Virus record (IMG/VR): IMGVR_UViG_3300036985_004988
Location: 1-32,987 of that record
Length of the DNA: 32,987 nt
Strand: one strand, 5' to 3'
Origin: a virus
A model generated the notes under the pieces. The model was not told the DNA's origin and ran no database searches. It saw only the letters and a list, made by a program, of their open reading frames with translations. Shown in pieces: positions 28,952-32,987 of the stretch. How positions within the stretch are numbered: the first letter of the stretch is position 1; every line of letters starts with the position of its first letter. The position numbers and the translations under genes are program-made.

Positions 28952-30526
28952 ATGGTTACCAAAAGAAAAGTGGATGTGAGCATTGAAAAAGAAATTCTGA
29001 TAGGAATGATAGTTAACAGCAAGTTCATAAAAGGACTATTACCAATATACAAGTCCGAATACTTCTCCGCTCCCTTTGCTCGAACTGTTGCAGATTGGTG
29101 TATTGGGTATGCAAAGAAATACGACAAGGCACCAAAGAAGTCCATACAAAGTCTTTTCCATGTTCATTCTGCCAAGGATGAGGATGAGGACAAGGTAGAA
29201 CTTATCCATGATTTTCTGTCTACACTGTCGGAGGAGTTTGTCAAAGCCAAGAAGATGAACGTTGCTTATCTACTTGACAGAGCGGAAGCTTACTTCAAGA
29301 AAAGAAGTTTGGAAATACTGTCCAAGAATTTGCTGGGTACTTTGGTGGAGGAAGGCTCTGAAGAAGCTGAGAAGTTAGTTAGGGAGTATAAGCAAGTTGC
29401 CCGACCCACTTCTTCGGGTATCAATCCATTTAATAATCCTGATGCACTTCGAGAAGCGTTTGAAGAAGAAGGTCAGCGACTGATTTCCTTTCCTGATGCT
29501 TTAGGAGAATTGCTGAATGATGAATTGGTCAGGGAAGGCTTCGTAGGAATGATGGCTGCTGAAAAGAAGGGGAAGACTTGGCTAGCTGTAGAGTGTGCTA
29601 CAAGAGCTATGCGTTCACGATGCAACGTTGCCTTCTTTGAAACAGGAGATATGAGTGAACGAAGGTTAGTCCGCCGATTCGCTATGCGTATCACAAGAAA
29701 ACCTACCATGCAGAAATACTGTGGTACGGTATATATTCCTGTTCTGGATTGTCAACACAATCAAGATGGCTCTTGCAAACATCCAAGACGTTCAGGCAAA
29801 GGATCAGTTCCTCCCATAGATGAAGAAGGGGATGAACCTATCACTCCGGAACTCCTGATGTCCGGTGCCTCCAAGAATTACTTGCCTTGCTGTCGTTGCA
29901 TGAAGAGGGACAAGAAAGTTTACAGAGGAGCAGTGTGGTACAAGAAAAAGCGAATAGATGAACCACTGACATGGAGGGAGAGTTTTCAGATTGGCAATAA
30001 GTTCATGAAACAAGCCAGAGGAAAAGATTTCAAACTTATTATCAAGCCTACAAATACATATAGTGTCAACGACATCAGGAATCAGCTAGATACTTGGGAA
30101 CAGTCCGAAGGATTTATTCCTGACGTGATTATCATTGACTATGCGGATATCTTAGGACCGATGGACAAGAAAAAGGATTACCGTCAGCAACAGAATGAGA
30201 CTTGGTCTGCAATGCGTGCTTTAAGTTTGGAAAAGCATGCACTGGTTCTGACGTTCACTCAAGCAAACCAAAAGTCTTATAAGGCAAGAAGTCTTCAGTT
30301 GGGTCATGTGGGTGAAGACAAAAGGAAATACGCTCATGTAACGTTGATGGGTTCTATTAACCAAGTACCAAAAGAAAAGCGATTAGGTATATGGAGATTT
30401 GGAGTGCTGGTTATGAGAGAGGATTTCTTTACTGTAGATTCTGAAGTTTGTGTTCTTCAGAATTTAAGTATAGGATCTCCGTATCTGGGTTCTTATTGGT
30501 CTTACCAAAGAAAGGAGGAATCTTAA
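28952..30526 (+). CDS. DnaB-like replicative helicase
   Basis: 524 residues from ATG 28952, behind GAAAGGAACGCC; five more residues to 28937 lack a good site. The N-terminal part is helical. The RecA-like core has 'GMMAAEKKGKTWLAVE' (Walker A, Lys208), 'NVAFFETGDMSERRLVRRFA' (the DnaB H1a region) and 'PDVIIIDYADIL' (Walker B). A stretch rich in Cys lies in the middle (Cys267, 275, 313, 314, 316), which suggests a zinc-binding insertion between Walker A and B, absent from bacterial DnaB. It unwinds the fork 5'-3' and would be loaded by the organiser. Confidence 0.82.
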   Translation: MVTKRKVDVSIEKEILIGMIVNSKFIKGLLPIYKSEYFSAPFARTVADWCIGYAKKYDKAPKKSIQSLFHVHSAKDEDEDKVELIHDFLSTLSEEFVKAKKMNVAYLLDRAEAYFKKRSLEILSKNLLGTLVEEGSEEAEKLVREYKQVARPTSSGINPFNNPDALREAFEEEGQRLISFPDALGELLNDELVREGFVGMMAAEKKGKTWLAVECATRAMRSRCNVAFFETGDMSERRLVRRFAMRITRKPTMQKYCGTVYIPVLDCQHNQDGSCKHPRRSGKGSVPPIDEEGDEPITPELLMSGASKNYLPCCRCMKRDKKVYRGAVWYKKKRIDEPLTWRESFQIGNKFMKQARGKDFKLIIKPTNTYSVNDIRNQLDTWEQSEGFIPDVIIIDYADILGPMDKKKDYRQQQNETWSAMRALSLEKHALVLTFTQANQKSYKARSLQLGHVGEDKRKYAHVTLMGSINQVPKEKRLGIWRFGVLVMREDFFTVDSEVCVLQNLSIGSPYLGSYWSYQRKEES

Positions 30527-30598
30527 ATCGGGCGAATACCGTAGAACATATTGTTGGGTTTAGTGTAGGTAAAACAAAGTAACAAGGAGGAAGTGGTC

Positions 30599-31729
30599 AT
30601 GGGAAGTAAGAAGTCAAAGGTTGAAGTGGATGAGAAGGATCTGAAAGCTGCTGCGAAGGATATCAATGCGGTATTAGGTCCCGATCCCAAGATCGATCTG
30701 AAGCAGGGAGCCAAGGGTTTGGAAAAAGAAATCCGAACCATGGCTGAAGAGATCAAGTCGGACGATAAGTTGTCGAAGGAGACTTTCAAACTCCTGAAGG
30801 ATCTCGGATGCGCTCCTGAGGAAGATACGGGTACGGATGATGAGGATGAAGACGAAGAGGATGAGGATGAAGTAGAGGAAAAGAAGTCTTCCAAGCAAAA
30901 GAAGTCCAAGGATGAGGATGAGGACGAAGATGCTGATGAGGAAGACGAAGACGAAGAGGAAGAGGAAGAAGATGAGGATGAGGACGAGGAGAAGTCTTCC
31001 AAGAAGAAAAAGTCCAAAGATGAGGACGATGAAGAGGATGAGGAAGAGGAAGATGTAGACGAGGACGATGAGGATGAGGATGAGGAAGAAGAGAAGCCTT
31101 CCAAGAAGTCCAAGAAGTCCAAGTCTGATGATGAGGATGAGGAAGAGGACTCGGATGAGGATTCCGAAGAGGAAGACGAGGACGAAGAGGAAGATGCAGA
31201 TGAGGACGAGGATGAGGAAGAGGACGAGAAACCTTCAAAGAAATCCAAGAAGTCCAAAGATGCAGATGAGGACGAAGAGGAAGAGGAAGAAGAGGACGAA
31301 GAGGAATCAGACGAAGATGAGGACGAGGACGAAGAGGATGATAAAAAGTCCAAGAAGTCCAAGAAGTCTGATGAGGAAGACGAGGACGAAGAGGAAGAGG
31401 AAGAAGAGGACGAAGAGGACAAGGGTGAGGACAACAAAAAGGAGGGTAAAGTGAAGAAGGGAAAGAAAGAGAAGAAAGAGAAGAAGGAAAAGGGTGGTAA
31501 GGAGAAGTCCTGCTTTGGTCATAGGGCAAGCGGGATGGGTGGAATGATCGATGGTCTTGTCAAGGAAGGAACTACCCTGAAGAGTGCTGTTAAGGCATTG
31601 GGCAAAGCATTCAAGGGTAAGTCTGCGGAAACCCTGGCAAGCAAATTCGAGAAGCATGTCAAGCATCTCGAAGCTGACTGTGATGTGAAGGTCAAGATCT
31701 CTGACTCGGGAGTCTACAAGGCCAAGTAA
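30599..31729 (+). CDS. Very acidic protein with lysine islands and a shared C-terminal domain
   Basis: 376 residues from ATG 30599, behind AAGGAGG at 8 bases; a GTG at 30593 is too close to that site. Three parts: an N-terminal helical domain (1-75); about 200 residues that alternate between Asp/Glu runs and short islands such as KPSKKSKKSK; and a C-terminal domain (306-376) that matches the C-terminal domain of the protein at 20263-20652. The middle looks like a disordered charge-patterned region that could mimic DNA, bind basic proteins or phase-separate. It is the last gene before the tmRNA. No family is known to me. Confidence 0.8.
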   Translation: MGSKKSKVEVDEKDLKAAAKDINAVLGPDPKIDLKQGAKGLEKEIRTMAEEIKSDDKLSKETFKLLKDLGCAPEEDTGTDDEDEDEEDEDEVEEKKSSKQKKSKDEDEDEDADEEDEDEEEEEEDEDEDEEKSSKKKKSKDEDDEEDEEEEDVDEDDEDEDEEEEKPSKKSKKSKSDDEDEEEDSDEDSEEEDEDEEEDADEDEDEEEDEKPSKKSKKSKDADEDEEEEEEEDEEESDEDEDEDEEDDKKSKKSKKSDEEDEDEEEEEEEDEEDKGEDNKKEGKVKKGKKEKKEKKEKGGKEKSCFGHRASGMGGMIDGLVKEGTTLKSAVKALGKAFKGKSAETLASKFEKHVKHLEADCDVKVKISDSGVYKAK

Positions 31730-31758
31730 ACAGCCAAGACCCGAAGTCAGGTTTCACT

Positions 31759-31850
31759 GGAATGGTTGACTCACCAGTAAAGGCAATCAGAAACGGTTAG
31801 AGTGTTTTTCACTCGTGGTGAATTACCGTAGATTGCTACCATTCCTTTTT
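31759..31850 (+). terminator. Branched terminator-like structure before tmRNA
   Basis: GGAATGGT (31759-31766) pairs with ACCATTCC (31838-31845) and closes a fold with an inner stem GCAATC/GATTGC (31783-31788 with 31831-31836), then ACGGT/ACCGT (31793-31797 with 31825-31829) and GAGTG/CACTC with a TTTTT loop (31800-31814). TTTTT then CATTTTC follows. It would end transcription of the acidic gene or mark a processing site just before the tmRNA. Confidence 0.55.
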
Positions 31851-31861
31851 CATTTTCAATT

Positions 31862-32216
31862 GGGGATGTCGGGTATCGACTGGTTAGTAGTAATTATATT
31901 GGCATGCGGTGGTTGATCGGTGGCCACCTTAAACTCCGATCAAAAGCGAACTGACGAAGTCCGCGAACTCTTGGCTGCTTAATTGCACCAATAGGAACCC
32001 GGAGAGGTATGGTTAGTATCCGGTAGTACGACTCTTACCAACTAGATCCCGGTAGTCGCTCCGGTTATAGTGCGACTTGCATAGTGGTTGCAAACTAAAC
32101 ATCCACTTGGTGGAGGGTACACTTAGTACCCCTAGTTGCTGGACTTAAACCAGACAAGCATGTAGAAGATATAATGGCTCTTTCACAGGACGGGAGTTCA
32201 ACTCTCCCCATCTCCA
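31862..32216 (+). ncRNA. ssrA: Transfer-messenger RNA (tmRNA)
   Basis: 355 bases (E. coli: 363). The 5' GGGGATG pairs with 3' CATCTCC as the acceptor stem (31862-31868 with 32209-32215). The T arm is GGGAG-TTCAACT-CTCCC (32192-32208). The 5' domain has GGTATCGAC and GGCATGCGG as expected, PK1 uses GATCGG/CCGATC (31915-31920 with 31936-31941), and the 3' part holds AAGCATGTAG and GGACGGGAGTTCAACTC. The tag frame runs in the phase ...GAC GAA GTC CGC GAA CTC TTG GCT GCT TAA (31953-31982), ending in ELLAA, with resume codon near 31950-31953. CCA is not encoded (ACA follows the acceptor). tmRNA frees stalled ribosomes and tags the unfinished protein for proteolysis; no smpB was seen. Confidence 0.9.
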
Positions 32217-32244
32217 CATTATCATAAACCAAAAAGGAGTACGT

Positions 32245-32985
32245 ATGAAAGAACAGAACATAGACAAGTGCAAGATTGATAGCCTTTCGTTAGCCACACT
32301 TCTTGGAAGAGTGGTTCTCAAAGGCAGGATAGAAGAATGCGTTGTGATTTCCAAGGACGGTCGTGCATCAGTTCAGGCTATTGACTTGACGAACTCTGTG
32401 TTCGTATCGTGTTCCAGAAAGATTGAAGGTCTTCCTGACATGAAGATTGGTATGAGCAAACTGTCCATCGTCACCAAGTGTCTCTCATTAGGTGGAGATG
32501 TGTTGATATCCATTAAGGACAACAAGCTTACTCTGAAGAGAGAAGGTCTTGGGCTAATTAAGCTTTTACTGCTGGATCCTGCTCAGATAGCCACATCAGT
32601 CAAGGAAGAAGATGCTGAGAAGAAAATCTGTGCAACTCAGAAGGTTGAGTTCTCCATAGACAATTCAGTTGTGGAGAAGTTTCAGACCTACAATGGTTTG
32701 GTCTCTTCGGACAGCACCATAGTGTCAGTCAAGAACGGTCAGGTCACATTCCACAGTAGGAAGACTTCAGAAGCCCAGTTTTCCATTGTCGTTGCTACTA
32801 TCAAGGATGAAGCAGCGGAAATGAGTACTGAAGTTTATACTGCTTACCTGATGGAAGTTCTCAGTGTTCTTGAATTTCCAAAAGGAAAGTCTTGCACGAT
32901 TGGTTTGTCAGACAAGGGTCCTATCCTCATCAAGCAAGCTCATCAAGGAACAAGTCTTTGGGCATTGACACCTATAGCGGAGTAA
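32245..32985 (+). CDS. DNA sliding clamp (PCNA/gp45/beta-like)
   Basis: 246 residues, ATG at 32245 behind AAAAAGGAGTACGT; it ends two bases before the edge of the window. The sequence reads as a sliding clamp: repeating beta-alpha-beta units ('VVLKGRIEECVVISKDGRASVQAIDL', 'MGMSKLSIVTKC', 'DVLISIKDNKLTLKREG'), and a C-terminal 'KGPILIKQ...LWALTPIAE' like the last strand of clamps. At this length it is close to T4 gp45/PCNA (two domains per subunit, trimer), not to the three-domain bacterial beta. It would hold the polymerase on DNA. Confidence 0.72.
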   Translation: MKEQNIDKCKIDSLSLATLLGRVVLKGRIEECVVISKDGRASVQAIDLTNSVFVSCSRKIEGLPDMKIGMSKLSIVTKCLSLGGDVLISIKDNKLTLKREGLGLIKLLLLDPAQIATSVKEEDAEKKICATQKVEFSIDNSVVEKFQTYNGLVSSDSTIVSVKNGQVTFHSRKTSEAQFSIVVATIKDEAAEMSTEVYTAYLMEVLSVLEFPKGKSCTIGLSDKGPILIKQAHQGTSLWALTPIAE

Positions 32986-32987
32986 TT

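Noticed and set aside
30523-31437. Long Ser-rich open frame on the minus strand
   Set aside because: It is the complement of the GAx-rich acidic gene. It has no ribosome binding site and its composition only mirrors the repeats on the other strand.
1-32987. CRISPR array, transposon or integrase
   Set aside because: No regularly spaced repeats, transposase, integrase motif or target-site duplications were seen.

Overview
The window is part of a tailed double-stranded DNA bacteriophage genome (Caudoviricetes). It carries a complete HK97-type head and connector cassette (terminase, portal, MuF protein, prohead protease, decoration protein, major capsid, head-tail adaptors, tail completion and terminator proteins, start of a tail-tube gene) and a phage replication cassette. 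The presumed tail-tube protein and the gp10-like protein suggest a siphovirus-like tail. Nearly every gene has a strong AGGAGG-type ribosome binding site and a bacterial tmRNA is encoded, so the host is a bacterium; its identity cannot be read from the sequence. No integrase, repressor, tRNA, CRISPR array or insertion sequence was seen.

Layout: two divergent arms meet at a gene-free region of about 1.1 kb (17903-19012). The left arm (1-17902, minus strand) runs from a small membrane protein through TerS, TerL, portal, a small acidic protein, MuF, a secreted beta-rich protein, protease/scaffold, decoration protein, major capsid, an MptE-like/sulfotransferase-like pair, and head-tail connectors to the start of the tail tube gene. 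Most left-arm genes overlap by 4-8 bases; where there are gaps, they contain stem-loops. The right arm (19013-32985, plus strand) starts with many short ORFs, several with zinc-ribbon cysteines, then a membrane-anchored transglycosylase-like protein, a sigma-like protein, a SNF2-type helicase, a DnaG-like primase, a replisome-organiser-like protein, a DnaB-like helicase, a very acidic protein, a tmRNA and a sliding clamp.

Most unusual points: (1) the portal polypeptide continues into a type IB topoisomerase domain with the expected Arg/Lys/Arg/Tyr set; (2) a glycine-rich motif of about 20 residues (GGxGSGxFGHxGxxGxxGG) occurs eight times in just three virion proteins (portal, MuF, protease), each time at a boundary between a core virion domain and an extra domain, so it looks like a phage domain-joining cassette; (3) the divergent region has a good sigma70-like promoter followed by about 620 bases without a gene but with many perfect stems, including a cUACGg tetraloop hairpin and a three-part branched fold, so it is a candidate large structured non-coding RNA of the size class of ROOL/GOLLD; (4) a phage tmRNA with an unusual tag; (5) a candidate origin inside the replisome-organiser gene, made of a perfect homopyrimidine mirror repeat (which is also a G-quadruplex motif on the other strand), an AT-rich stretch and a 12-base palindrome.

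How the genes work together: TerS/TerL pump DNA through the portal into a procapsid built from the capsid protein with the protease/scaffold; the decoration protein and MuF complete the head, and the 1-2059 connectors join it to the tail. On the right, the organiser, primase, DnaB-like helicase, clamp and SNF2 helicase form a partial replisome; no DNA polymerase is in the window. All protein functions are inferred from motif recognition by eye; no database search was run.
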